From NCBI RefSeq assembly GCF_900109375.1, contig NZ_FOAB01000001.1, positions 558,001-622,000 of the forward strand: a stretch of DNA of 64,000 nucleotides, read 5' to 3'. Source of the stretch: Aquimarina amphilecti. GTDB taxonomy: Bacteria; Bacteroidota; Bacteroidia; Flavobacteriales; Flavobacteriaceae. Position 1 is the first letter of the stretch. Each line of letters opens with the position of its first letter. Under the pieces are notes generated by a model, which did no database searches, was not told the origin of the DNA, and saw only the letters and a list, made by a program, of their open reading frames with translations. The position numbers and the translations under genes were made by a program. Positions 26,495-36,279 of the stretch are shown here, one piece after another.

Positions 26495-26887
26495 ATGTAT
26501 CACTTAATTCACACTATTATGCTTAGTATGTTTTTATGCTGCGCAACTACATTTAGTCAAAATCAGAACCTTATGAAAGACAAACCCTATTCAATTGAAG
26601 TCGTATTATTCGAAGTAATGCCGGGTTATTCAACAGAACAAGCCAAGGATGCAATAACTTCTTTAAATGACATCGTTAAGCTATATGATGGCTTTATAGA
26701 TAGAACAACTGCAAGCAATCTTGATGGTAAATTTATCGATCTGTTATATTGGTCTGATATTAAATCTGCTAAGAAAGCAGGGGAGGATATTATGAAAAAT
26801 CCAAAGGCATTGGCAATTTTTGAGGTTATAAGACCCGAATCAATGCAAATGTTTCATATGGATGTTTTTAACCAATTCGAGGAATAA
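26495..26887 (+). CDS. Small ferredoxin-like-fold (ABM/Dabb-like) protein with signal peptide
   Basis: A 130-residue protein. The first 22 residues resemble a signal peptide (MLSMFLCCATTFSQ); the rest shows an alpha/beta ferredoxin-like layout (SIEVVLFEVMPGYS, a helix, FIDLLYWSDI, then a helix with NPKALAIFEVI) as in antibiotic-biosynthesis-monooxygenase or stress-response Dabb proteins. An internal ATG at 26573 would give a cytosolic form without the leader. It follows the WYL regulator by 58 bp. Function is unproved. Confidence 0.6.
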   Translation: MYHLIHTIMLSMFLCCATTFSQNQNLMKDKPYSIEVVLFEVMPGYSTEQAKDAITSLNDIVKLYDGFIDRTTASNLDGKFIDLLYWSDIKSAKKAGEDIMKNPKALAIFEVIRPESMQMFHMDVFNQFEE

Positions 26888-26909
26888 TTATATATTTAAA
26901 CAAGTAACT

Positions 26910-27749
26910 ATGTTATTAGATTTAAAAACTACCGTGCAAATGAATAAAAAGATTCCAGAGCATATTGTAAATCGGAAAGGACCAAGAAGTGCTAAAGATT
27001 TAAATCCCGAAGTATTGGAGTATTTAAATGGAGGTTTAATAGAAACAGCTAATCTTATGGAATGGTTAGCTGTAGATCAACTAAAACTATTGAAACTTGT
27101 ACTAGATGATTTAGGGAAATCTAATTGGTATGATAATTTTTATGAAGTTGTGTCAAATCAAAAGAAACCTAGTGCAAATACAAATACCAAAATCATAGGA
27201 ACAACCTTTGCTCAATTGACCAATGATAGTAAAGTTATAAGTTATTTGTCTAATCATAATTCTGATGTATGTAGATGTTGGGCAACTCAATATTACAGTG
27301 GAATAGAAATGTCAATTACGGAACGATTGCATACTACCAAACCATTTGCAGGAGATTCACATTTTGGAGTTAGAGAAGTTGCAATTTTTGCTACTAAAGA
27401 ATTTATTATAGAAGATCTGGATCAAGCTGTTATGATATTATTGAATTGGACAAAAGATGCAAATGAAAATATAAGAAGATATGCTGTAGAAACTATAAGG
27501 CCAATAGGTGTTTGGACAAAGAAAATAGATGAGCTTAAAGAGAATCCAGAAAAGGCGATTGATATTTTGGAAGCGTTAAAGTCTGATAGTTCAAAATACG
27601 TAAAAGATGCTGTTGGAAACTGGCTTAATGATGCAAGTAAAACAAGGCCTGATTGGGTACGAAATATATGCTTACAATGGGAGAAAAAATCTCTATCTAA
27701 AGACACGAAATATATCATAAAGAAGGCATTAAGAACTATTAATAGGTAG
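26910..27749 (+). CDS. DNA alkylation repair protein (AlkC/AlkD-like, HEAT repeats)
   Basis: Cytosolic HEAT-repeat DNA glycosylase-like protein that would remove N3- and N7-alkylated purines without base flipping. The protein is helical throughout; the repeat WTKDANENIRRYAVETIRP and the following EALKSDSSKYVKDAVGNWLND are the characteristic AlkC/AlkD repeats. The ATG at 26910 (279 residues) is chosen instead of an upstream in-frame codon at 26862, which would overlap the previous gene and add an unrelated polar stretch. No other repair gene is adjacent. Confidence 0.82.
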   Translation: MLLDLKTTVQMNKKIPEHIVNRKGPRSAKDLNPEVLEYLNGGLIETANLMEWLAVDQLKLLKLVLDDLGKSNWYDNFYEVVSNQKKPSANTNTKIIGTTFAQLTNDSKVISYLSNHNSDVCRCWATQYYSGIEMSITERLHTTKPFAGDSHFGVREVAIFATKEFIIEDLDQAVMILLNWTKDANENIRRYAVETIRPIGVWTKKIDELKENPEKAIDILEALKSDSSKYVKDAVGNWLNDASKTRPDWVRNICLQWEKKSLSKDTKYIIKKALRTINR

Positions 27750-27968
27750 CTTAAAACTAGTTGTTAACCATTGTCCATTTTTTAACAATTATGATATTAT
27801 TATCAAATCAGAAATAATGGTGCTAAATAATTATTAAATAATCATTAAATCTTATTCTTTTTAAAATTTATATAGGTAAATGTTTTCAGCTTTTTTATAG
27901 CTTTAAACTCCTGTTCGAAGTTATTAACAACAGATTGATTTCATAAATTTTGCACTAAAGAATAAGTA

Positions 27969-29384
27969 ATGAGAGTACTTCATGCCAGTTTAGAATGTTA
28001 TCCTTTAGCAAAAGTTGGTGGTCTTGGAGATGTGGTTGGGTCGTTACCTAAATATCTAACAGAATTAGGTTGCACCACTGAAGTTATTATGCCATTTTTT
28101 GATAACCCAAGAATCAATAAACTCCCTTGTGAAAATGTCTATTCTGATACTTTAGTTTTGGGATCTGATTCGTTCGATTTTACTATTAAAAAAGTAATTT
28201 CCGTTGAATTTGGGTTCCAGATATATTTGGTAGATATAAAGGAATTATTGTATAGACCAAATGTATATAGTTATGATGACGATACAGAACGATTTGTAGC
28301 GTTTCAAATAGCTGTTTTGAATTGGATTTTATACAAGGATATAAAACCAGATATTATACATTGTCATGATCATCATACAGGACTGATTCCTTTTTTAGTC
28401 TCGCAAGTTGATATATATCAAAGTTTAATTGATATACCTACTATACTCACTATTCATAATGCACAATATCAAGGTCAATTTTCTTATGAAAAACTGGATT
28501 ACATACCGCAATTTGATTTGCATAATATAGGTTTGTTAGACTGGGATCAATGTATTAATCCCTTAGCTACTGCAATAAAATGTGCTTGGAAAGTAACAAC
28601 AGTTTCACCAAGTTATATGAATGAACTACAAGGTGAAGCTAATGGTTTAGAAAGGCTTTTGTCTCATGAAAAAGAAAAATGTATTGGAATATTAAACGGC
28701 ATTGACCATCAGATATGGAATCCAGAGACAGATCCCATGATCATATCTAATTATGGAAGTAAGAATATAGTTTCTGGACGTAAGAAAAATAAAAGTTGGC
28801 TATGTAAAGAGTTTGGATTCGATATAGATAAACCGTTAGTAGCATTTATAGGGAGATTGGTTTATGAGAAAGGAGCGGATCTTTTACCTGATATTGTTTC
28901 AGAAACATTGCAACATTTAGATATTAATATTCTCATATTAGGGTCTGGTGATCCTGAAGTAGAATCAAGATTAAGTGAGTTAAAAGAACGTTTTCCTAAT
29001 AGATATAACACATATATAGGATATGATGAAAAACTATCTCATATGATATATGCTGGTGCGGACTTTTTATTAATGCCTTCTAGAGTAGAACCTTGTGGGT
29101 TAAATCAATTGTATTCATTACGATATGGTCTTATACCTATAGTTAGGAGAATAGGTGGTCTAAAGGATACTGTTATAGATATTGGTGATGATGGTTTTGG
29201 GATCTGTCATGATCAGGTAAATGTTCAGGACGTTTATAATTCAATTAAAAGGGGAATTGAATTTTATAACGATCAAAAAGAGTATAAGAAAACACAAAAA
29301 GAAATTGTAAAAATTGATCATTCTTGGAATAATTCAGCCAATCAATACATTGAATTATATAAATCTTTAAAACAATCACAATGA
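27969..29384 (+). CDS. glgA: Glycogen synthase (GT5)
   Basis: Elongates glycogen from ADP-glucose. The 471-residue GT-B enzyme has the N-terminal KVGGLGDVVG motif at residues 15-24 (ADP-glucose binding), the HCHDHHTG region near 135 and, in the C-terminal Rossmann domain, FIGRLVYEKG and the PSRVEPCGLNQ motif with the catalytic Glu. Length matches bacterial GlgA (about 475). It overlaps glgC by 4 bp (ATGA), so the pair is translationally coupled. Confidence 0.95.
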   Translation: MRVLHASLECYPLAKVGGLGDVVGSLPKYLTELGCTTEVIMPFFDNPRINKLPCENVYSDTLVLGSDSFDFTIKKVISVEFGFQIYLVDIKELLYRPNVYSYDDDTERFVAFQIAVLNWILYKDIKPDIIHCHDHHTGLIPFLVSQVDIYQSLIDIPTILTIHNAQYQGQFSYEKLDYIPQFDLHNIGLLDWDQCINPLATAIKCAWKVTTVSPSYMNELQGEANGLERLLSHEKEKCIGILNGIDHQIWNPETDPMIISNYGSKNIVSGRKKNKSWLCKEFGFDIDKPLVAFIGRLVYEKGADLLPDIVSETLQHLDINILILGSGDPEVESRLSELKERFPNRYNTYIGYDEKLSHMIYAGADFLLMPSRVEPCGLNQLYSLRYGLIPIVRRIGGLKDTVIDIGDDGFGICHDQVNVQDVYNSIKRGIEFYNDQKEYKKTQKEIVKIDHSWNNSANQYIELYKSLKQSQ

Positions 29385-30652
29385 TTAACAAAAAAGTCCT
29401 TGCAATTATCCTTGGAGGTGGACAAGGAACCAGATTATCTCCTTTAACCGAAAGTAGATCAAAACCGGCAGTATCCATTGCTGGAAAATATAGATTGGTA
29501 GATATTCCTATAACCAATTGTATACATTCGGATATTAAAAGAATGTTTGTGCTTACGCAGTTTAATTCAGCCTCTCTAAATAGTCATATAAAAAACACTT
29601 ATGTTTTTAGTTCTTTTAGTCAGGCTTTTGTAGATGTTCTTGCTGCAGAACAAACTCCTGGTAATAAAACTTGGTTTCAAGGTACGGCGGATGCAGTTCG
29701 ACAGTCGATGCATCATTTTCTTAATCATGATTTTGAGTACGCACTTATTTTATCGGGTGATCAATTGTATCAAATGGATTTTAATGATATGATTGAGGCA
29801 CATATAGAAAAAGGAGCTGATATTTCTATTGCGACTTTGCCAGTTAATCCTAAGGATGCTACTGATTTTGGGATCTTAAAAACAGATGAAAATAGTTTTA
29901 TCAGTTCTTTTATAGAAAAACCAAATTCAGATAAACTTCCTGGTTGGGAATCTGAAGTAAGTGAAGAAATGAAAAGTGAAGATAGACACTATTTGGCATC
30001 TATGGGGATTTATATATTCAATAGACAGTTATTAGTAGATTTACTTTCTGACCCATCTAGAATAGATTTTGGAAAAGAAATTATTCCTCAGTCTATTGAA
30101 GATCATAAGGTATTGGCTTATCAATATGAAGGATATTGGACAGATATAGGAACTATTCCTTCTTTTTTTGAAGCGAATATTGAATTGGCTAATGATATCC
30201 CAAAATTTGATTTGTTTGATAATGATAGAAATATACTTACCAGACCTAGAATACTTCCTCCCTCAAAGATTTCAGGGACATTACTTAATAAATCAATGAT
30301 TGCAGAAGGTTGCTTAATACAAGCTAAAGAAATTGAGCAATCTGTTATTGGTATTAGATCCCGTATAGGGAAAGATACTATTATAAAAAACACTTATATG
30401 ATAGGTAGTGATAGATATCAGGATTTAGAAGAATTGCAAACTGATGATAAGGAGAATAGACCTTACATAGGTGTTGGAGAAAGATGTGAGATCAATAATG
30501 TCATTGTTGATAAAGATTGTAGAATTGGTAATGATGTAGTTATTAATGGAGGACCACATCTAGAGGATACCGATAATGAAAAGTATGTAATAAAAGATGG
30601 TATCGTAGTTTTTAGAAAGGGAGCGATAGTTCCAGATAATTTTAAAATCTAA
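29381..30652 (+). CDS. glgC: Glucose-1-phosphate adenylyltransferase
   Basis: Makes ADP-glucose, the committed step of glycogen synthesis. The 423-residue protein has the nucleotide-binding loop GGGQGTRLSPLTESRSKPAV near the N-terminus, the central SGDQLYQMD and FIEKP motifs, and a C-terminal left-handed beta-helix of hexapeptide repeats. The start overlaps the glgA stop by 4 bp. GlgB begins 87 bp further on. Family members are allosterically controlled by glycolytic intermediates. Confidence 0.95.
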   Translation: MINKKVLAIILGGGQGTRLSPLTESRSKPAVSIAGKYRLVDIPITNCIHSDIKRMFVLTQFNSASLNSHIKNTYVFSSFSQAFVDVLAAEQTPGNKTWFQGTADAVRQSMHHFLNHDFEYALILSGDQLYQMDFNDMIEAHIEKGADISIATLPVNPKDATDFGILKTDENSFISSFIEKPNSDKLPGWESEVSEEMKSEDRHYLASMGIYIFNRQLLVDLLSDPSRIDFGKEIIPQSIEDHKVLAYQYEGYWTDIGTIPSFFEANIELANDIPKFDLFDNDRNILTRPRILPPSKISGTLLNKSMIAEGCLIQAKEIEQSVIGIRSRIGKDTIIKNTYMIGSDRYQDLEELQTDDKENRPYIGVGERCEINNVIVDKDCRIGNDVVINGGPHLEDTDNEKYVIKDGIVVFRKGAIVPDNFKI

Positions 30653-30739
30653 GTATCAATAATTTCTAAATTCAATAAATACAAATAGAGCTTTTTTATT
30701 TAGCTAAAATGATATGTTTTATATCATGACCATTTTTAT

Positions 30740-32653
30740 ATGAATAAAGTAACAATACATAGTCTATTTTCTGATTTCGATATTAATCTTTTTAAAGCTG
30801 GAAAGCATTATCGATTATACGAAAAATTTGGTTCTCACATTATCACTTTAGATGGAGTTAGAGGAACATATTTCTCCGTTTGGGCTCCATCCGCCAAAAC
30901 TGTTTCGGTTATTGGTGATTTTAATTATTGGGTAGACGGAGAACATCTATTGCATGTGCGTTGGGATGAATCTGGAATTTGGGAAGGTTTTATACCTGAT
31001 GTCGGAAAAGGAAATATTTATAAATATAAAATCCAATCTAATAACAATGATGTTATAACCGAAAAAGCAGATCCATACGCACGTAGATGTGAACATCCTC
31101 CTAAAACAGCTTCAGTAGTATGGGAAGACTCTTATGATTGGAAAGATAATCAGTGGATGAAAAACAGAAAAAAGCATAATGCTATTGATGCTCCTTTTTC
31201 AGTTTATGAAGTTCATTTAGGGTCTTGGAAAAGAAAGATTGAAGAAGATAGGTCACTTTCATATGTAGAATTAGCGGATGAATTAGTCTCATATGTAAAA
31301 AAAATGAATTTCACACACGTAGAGCTAATGCCAATAATGGAATACCCTTATGATCCATCCTGGGGATATCAGTTGACAGGTTATTTTGCTCCAACATCTC
31401 GTTTTGGTTATCCCGAAGAGTTTAAATTACTAGTGGACAAACTTCATCAGAATGATATCGGAATTTTATTAGATTGGGTGCCATCTCATTTTCCTGAAGA
31501 TAGTCATGGTCTAGGTTTTTTTGATGGATCGTGTTTATACGAACATCCAGATAAAAGAAAAGGCTTTCATCCGGATTGGAAGAGTCTCATATTTAATTAT
31601 GAAAGAAACGAAGTTAAAAGCTTTTTGATCAGTAATGCGATTTTTTGGTTAGATCAGTTTCACGCAGATGGATTAAGAGTAGATGCTGTTGCTTCTATGT
31701 TATTTTTGGATTATTCTAGAGAAGATGGTGAGTGGGAGCCCAATCAATATGGAGGAAGAGAAAATCTTGCAGCGATTGACTTTATGAAAGAATTAAATAA
31801 AGAGATTTATATAAGCTATCCCGATGTTCAGACTATTGCAGAAGAATCTACTTCGTTTCCAATGGTCTCTAAACCAACGTTTCTTGGTGGTCTCGGTTTT
31901 GGTATGAAATGGATGATGGGATGGATGCATGACACTTTATTATATTTTTCTAAAGAGCCAGTTCATAGAAAACATCATCAAAACGATCTTACTTTTAGCA
32001 TGACGTATGCATTTACTGAAAATTTCATGTTACCCTTATCACATGATGAAGTAGTATATGGGAAAAGAAGTATTATAAATAGAATGCCAGGTGATGAGTG
32101 GCAGCAGTTTGCTAATTTGAGATTGTTGTATGGTTACATGTTTACACATCCTGGGTCCAATTTACTCTTTATGGGAGCAGAATTTGGACAGAGAGAGGAA
32201 TGGAATTTTCAGAGTAGTTTGGATTGGCATTTATTACAGTATGATTACCATTCTGGGATACAAAAATTGATTACAGATCTTAATTCTTTATATAGAAAGC
32301 AACCTGCACTATATGAGAAACAGTTTGAAGCTGATGGTTTTGAATGGATTAGTTATGATGATCATGAAAATTCTGTAGTTGCTTATTTAAGAAAAGGAAA
32401 TAATAAGAAAGATAATCTAGTAATAGCATCTAATTTTACACCTGTACCGCGGAAAAACTATCGAATTGGATTACCTGCACAAGGAGAGCTAATTTCATTA
32501 TTCAACAGTGATGAAAAAACCTATGGAGGAACAGGTGATTTTATATGTGAAAATATTATAATAAAAGATGAAAAATGGCATTATAGAGATTATTCTGCAG
32601 AGATTACTATTCCTCCATTAGGGATAGTAGTGTATAGAATTGAAGGCCGATAA
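30740..32653 (+). CDS. glgB: 1,4-alpha-glucan branching enzyme (GH13_9)
   Basis: Introduces alpha-1,6 branches into glycogen. The 637-residue enzyme has an N-terminal CBM48 (GTYFSVWAPSAKTVSVIGD near 40-60), the GH13 barrel with GLRVDAVAS (nucleophile Asp315), AEESTSFP (acid/base Glu368) and LSHDEVV (transition-state Asp), and a C-terminal beta domain. It is about 90 residues shorter than E. coli GlgB because the extra N-terminal N1 domain is absent, as in many Bacteroidota. It completes the glgA-glgC-glgB order. Confidence 0.95.
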   Translation: MNKVTIHSLFSDFDINLFKAGKHYRLYEKFGSHIITLDGVRGTYFSVWAPSAKTVSVIGDFNYWVDGEHLLHVRWDESGIWEGFIPDVGKGNIYKYKIQSNNNDVITEKADPYARRCEHPPKTASVVWEDSYDWKDNQWMKNRKKHNAIDAPFSVYEVHLGSWKRKIEEDRSLSYVELADELVSYVKKMNFTHVELMPIMEYPYDPSWGYQLTGYFAPTSRFGYPEEFKLLVDKLHQNDIGILLDWVPSHFPEDSHGLGFFDGSCLYEHPDKRKGFHPDWKSLIFNYERNEVKSFLISNAIFWLDQFHADGLRVDAVASMLFLDYSREDGEWEPNQYGGRENLAAIDFMKELNKEIYISYPDVQTIAEESTSFPMVSKPTFLGGLGFGMKWMMGWMHDTLLYFSKEPVHRKHHQNDLTFSMTYAFTENFMLPLSHDEVVYGKRSIINRMPGDEWQQFANLRLLYGYMFTHPGSNLLFMGAEFGQREEWNFQSSLDWHLLQYDYHSGIQKLITDLNSLYRKQPALYEKQFEADGFEWISYDDHENSVVAYLRKGNNKKDNLVIASNFTPVPRKNYRIGLPAQGELISLFNSDEKTYGGTGDFICENIIIKDEKWHYRDYSAEITIPPLGIVVYRIEGR

Positions 32654-32840
32654 TTACCGTTCGTTGAACATATTGTTATATTCTTTTAAGAGCAGTAGTT
32701 TAAGGAATTGTTAATTGATTTTAGTTTCAAACGTTTTCGTAAAATGTTTTTGATAAATACTAATTAAAAGAATTTATTTATTGCAATAGATATTGTTTTT
32801 TTACATAAGATAAGAGTATAAGAAAAGAAACCAACCAACT

Positions 32841-35246
32841 ATGATTACTAATACTGAGTTAGAGATAAAAGGGAATTTGTTTCCCGGAAAAATCATTTCC
32901 TTTTCACAAATTGTAGATAAGATCAATTTCACTACGGAGAATGGTGTAATTCTTCAAGTAACTATCATAAGAGGAAGTGTTGTACGTTTTAGGTATGCAA
33001 CTGATAATAACTTTGAGAAAGACTTTTCTTATGCTATTAGTGATAAAGGTGCTCGTGGTTATAGTGAGTTAGAAGTCAAAGATCTAGAAGATCAATATGA
33101 AATTATTACTAAAAAAATAATAATTTCTATTGCAAAGGCCAATATTAGTGTCAAGATTAGTGATAGAGAAGGAAATGTTATTTGTAAAGATGACTGGGGA
33201 TTTCATTGGGAACAAAGCTACGAGTATGGTGGAAACATCGTGAAGATGAGTAAATCAGCACCTCAGGGAGAGTGTTACTATGGCTTAGGAGATAAACCAA
33301 TGCATTTAAACCTAAAAGGGAAACGAATTGAAAATTGGGCTACAGATCAATATGCTTTTGGTAAAGATCAAGATCCATTGTATAAGAGTGTTCCGTTTTA
33401 TATAGGAATGTATGAAGAAAGAGCTTATGGAATTTTCTTTGATAATTCTTTTAAAACGTTTTTTGATTTTTGTAATGAAAGACGAAATGTAACTAGTTTT
33501 TGGGCGCATGGAGGAGAAATGAACTATTACTTCTTTTACGGACCCAATATGCAAGATGTGGTAACCAGATATACCGATCTTACAGGTAAACCAGAGTTGC
33601 CACCATTATGGGCTTTAGGCTATCATCAATGTAAATGGAGTTATTATCCAGAAAGTAAAGTAAAAGAAGTTACTACCAAATTTAGAGATTTAAGAATACC
33701 GTGTGATGCGATATACCTAGACATAGATTATATGGATGGGTTTAGATGTTTTACTTGGAATAAAGAGTATTTCCCTGATCCAAAACGAATGGTGGAAGAG
33801 TTAGCAGAAGATGGATATAAGACCATTGTTATTATTGATCCAGGAATTAAGATTGATGATGAGTATTCTGTATATCAGGAAGCAATGGAAAATGATTATT
33901 TCTGTAAGCGAGCAGATGGACCGTATATGAGAGGAAAAGTATGGCCGGGAGAATGTTTTTTTCCTGATTTCACTAATCCAGAAGTTAGAGAATGGTGGGC
34001 AGGATTATTTAAGGAGCTAATTGATGAAATAGGGGTTAAAGGCGTTTGGAATGATATGAATGAACCAGCTGTAATGGAGGTTCCTGGAAAAACATTCCCA
34101 GATGATGTACGTCATAATTATGATGGTAACCCTTGTAGTCATAGAAAAGCGCATAATATTTATGGCACACAAATGGCACGTGCTACTTATGAAGGTATCA
34201 AACGATTTGCATATCCAAAAAGACCGTTTGTAATTACTCGATCGGCATATTCAGGAGCACAACGTTATACTTCTTCTTGGACTGGTGATAATGTAGCTAC
34301 CTGGGAACATCTATGGATAGCTAATATCCAAGCTCAGCGCATGAGTATGAGCGGAATGTCTTTTACAGGAAGTGATATTGGTGGATTTGCCGAGCATCCT
34401 ACAGGAGAACTATATGCTCGTTGGATACAATTGGGGGTATTTCATCCTTTTTGTAGAACTCATTCTTCTGGCGATCACGGAAATCAAGAACCTTGGACCT
34501 TTGGTGAAGAAGTAATAGATGTTACTAGAAAATATGTTGAGTTGCGCTATCAATTGTTACCATATTTATATACAATGTTTTGGGAATATGCAGAAGAAGG
34601 AATACCAATGCTAAAGTCATTGGTGTTGTATGATCAATTAGATCCTCAAACACATTATAGAACAGATGAGTTTGTGTTTGGTAACCAAATTTTAGTATGT
34701 CCTGTACAGGAACCTAATGCTAAGGGTAGACGATTATACATCCCTCGTGGTAATTGGTATAACTACTGGACACGTGAATATGCTAAAGGAGGGATGGAAC
34801 AATGGGTTGATGCAGATTTAGATACTATCCCAATTTTCATAAAAGAAGGAGCCATTATTCCTAAATACCCAATCCAACAGTATGTAGGAGAAAAAAAGAT
34901 TGAAGAATTAAAATTGGAAGTATATTATAAACTAGGAAATAAGGAAGTATCTAAAGTTTATGAAGATGCACAAGATGGTTATGATTATGCTAAAGGTAGA
35001 TTTAGTTTAAGAAGTTTTGCTTTTACAGGAAAAGAAAATGAAATTATCATCCAACAACATAAAAATGGAACTTATATCACCGAATATGAAAGAATGAAAA
35101 TAGAATTTATTGGGTTACCATTTGCTGTCGGAGAAATTGAAATTGATAATGTTGTAGTATCTTTAAATGATTTGAAATATGATGAAAAAAATAATACAGT
35201 GGTAGTCCCTAAAGATTTTACAGAGCTTCATATTGTTGCTAAATAA
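32841..35246 (+). CDS. Alpha-glucosidase, GH31 family
   Basis: Releases glucose from alpha-linked oligosaccharides. The 801-residue protein has an N-terminal beta-sandwich (1-250), the GH31 barrel with catalytic nucleophile Asp405 in GVWNDMNEPA and acid/base Asp483 in SWTGDNVATW, and C-terminal beta domains. No signal peptide is present, so it is cytosolic and probably trims glycogen breakdown products or imported maltodextrins. It follows glgB with 187 bp between, and is on the same strand, extending the glycogen block to a synthesis-plus-degradation unit. Confidence 0.93.
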   Translation: MITNTELEIKGNLFPGKIISFSQIVDKINFTTENGVILQVTIIRGSVVRFRYATDNNFEKDFSYAISDKGARGYSELEVKDLEDQYEIITKKIIISIAKANISVKISDREGNVICKDDWGFHWEQSYEYGGNIVKMSKSAPQGECYYGLGDKPMHLNLKGKRIENWATDQYAFGKDQDPLYKSVPFYIGMYEERAYGIFFDNSFKTFFDFCNERRNVTSFWAHGGEMNYYFFYGPNMQDVVTRYTDLTGKPELPPLWALGYHQCKWSYYPESKVKEVTTKFRDLRIPCDAIYLDIDYMDGFRCFTWNKEYFPDPKRMVEELAEDGYKTIVIIDPGIKIDDEYSVYQEAMENDYFCKRADGPYMRGKVWPGECFFPDFTNPEVREWWAGLFKELIDEIGVKGVWNDMNEPAVMEVPGKTFPDDVRHNYDGNPCSHRKAHNIYGTQMARATYEGIKRFAYPKRPFVITRSAYSGAQRYTSSWTGDNVATWEHLWIANIQAQRMSMSGMSFTGSDIGGFAEHPTGELYARWIQLGVFHPFCRTHSSGDHGNQEPWTFGEEVIDVTRKYVELRYQLLPYLYTMFWEYAEEGIPMLKSLVLYDQLDPQTHYRTDEFVFGNQILVCPVQEPNAKGRRLYIPRGNWYNYWTREYAKGGMEQWVDADLDTIPIFIKEGAIIPKYPIQQYVGEKKIEELKLEVYYKLGNKEVSKVYEDAQDGYDYAKGRFSLRSFAFTGKENEIIIQQHKNGTYITEYERMKIEFIGLPFAVGEIEIDNVVVSLNDLKYDEKNNTVVVPKDFTELHIVAK

Positions 35247-35371
35247 TACAGTTTGTCGATCATAAAAGCCTTACATAGATTATGGTGAATAAATAGATTG
35301 ATTTTTATTAAAAAGGATGTTTCGAATTTTGTAATTTTAACCTACAATATTCACATCTATTTTATAATATT

Positions 35372-36193
35372 ATGAAAAATAAAAAAATAGTAGTTGCACT
35401 GGGATCTGTGTTCCTTTTTCTTTCTTGTGCAACTAACCCTTTTACTGGTAAACAAACCTTAGCTTTAGTACCCAATTCTCAGATATTACCAATGGCTTTT
35501 CAGCAGTATGATCAGTTTTTGGGAGAAAATAAAGTGGTAAAAGGAACGGCTGATGCACAAATGATAACACGTGTCGGTCAAAAAATATCTAAAGCTTCAG
35601 AAAGATGGTTGAATGCCAATGGTTATGCAGGATACTTAAAAGATTATAAATGGGAATATAATCTGGTAGATGATAAAACGGTAAACGCTTGGTGTATGCC
35701 AGGAGGGAAGATCGTTTTTTATACAGGTATTTTACCAATAGCTGATGGAGAAACAGGTGTTGCAGCGATTATGGGCCATGAAGTTGCCCATGCATTGGCT
35801 AACCATGGTCAGCAACGAATGAGTGCTTCTCAGATTCAGCAGGTTGCTGGAGTTGCAACTACTGTTGCTGCTAGTGGACAAAATGAGCAAACTCAACAAA
35901 TTATAGGAACGGCATTTGGATTAGGAAGTCAATTAGGAGTAATGTTACCTTTTAGTAGAAGTCATGAAACAGAAGCTGATCGTATTGGTTTACAGTTAAT
36001 GGCTATAGCAGGGTACAATCCAGATGAAGCGGCGGAGTTATGGAAAAGAATGAAAGCGAATAGTGGTGGACAAGCACCAGCAGAGTTTATGAGTACGCAT
36101 CCATCTAATGATACGCGTATCTCTAATCTTACTGCTTGGTCACCCGCTGCGAAAGCTGAAGCTAGAAAATTTGGAGTTACAAGTTTTAAATAA
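35372..36193 (+). CDS. M48 family metallopeptidase, lipoprotein
   Basis: Periplasmic or outer-membrane-anchored zinc protease of the M48 (LoiP/BepA-like) group. Lipobox Cys20 (...FLSCATNPF) precedes the family start motif TNPFTGKQTLALV. The active site is HEVAHALANH, with a further SHETEADRIGL glutamate ligand. The length of 273 is typical. It is likely involved in outer-membrane protein quality control. It is followed by a strong terminator. Confidence 0.92.
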   Translation: MKNKKIVVALGSVFLFLSCATNPFTGKQTLALVPNSQILPMAFQQYDQFLGENKVVKGTADAQMITRVGQKISKASERWLNANGYAGYLKDYKWEYNLVDDKTVNAWCMPGGKIVFYTGILPIADGETGVAAIMGHEVAHALANHGQQRMSASQIQQVAGVATTVAASGQNEQTQQIIGTAFGLGSQLGVMLPFSRSHETEADRIGLQLMAIAGYNPDEAAELWKRMKANSGGQAPAEFMSTHPSNDTRISNLTAWSPAAKAEARKFGVTSFK

Positions 36194-36234
36194 TTGTAAA
36201 TTTTCAATTCTTAAAAAGATTATACTTATTTTAG

Positions 36235-36268
36235 AAGCTGTTCTGGAAAAATCCAGAACAGCTTTTTT
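36235..36268 (+). terminator. Strong terminator after M48 peptidase gene
   Basis: Perfect 12-bp stem (36235-36246 with 36253-36264) and a 6-nt loop, followed by a T-run. It ends 12 bp before the transporter start at 36280, so the two genes are separate units. Confidence 0.92.
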
Positions 36269-36279
36269 AATTTTCATAC

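Noticed and set aside
32725-32740. AAACGTTTTCG stretch before the GH31 gene, LacI-operator-like
   Set aside because: The palindrome is only 8 bp and there is no LacI-type regulator nearby; too weak to call.
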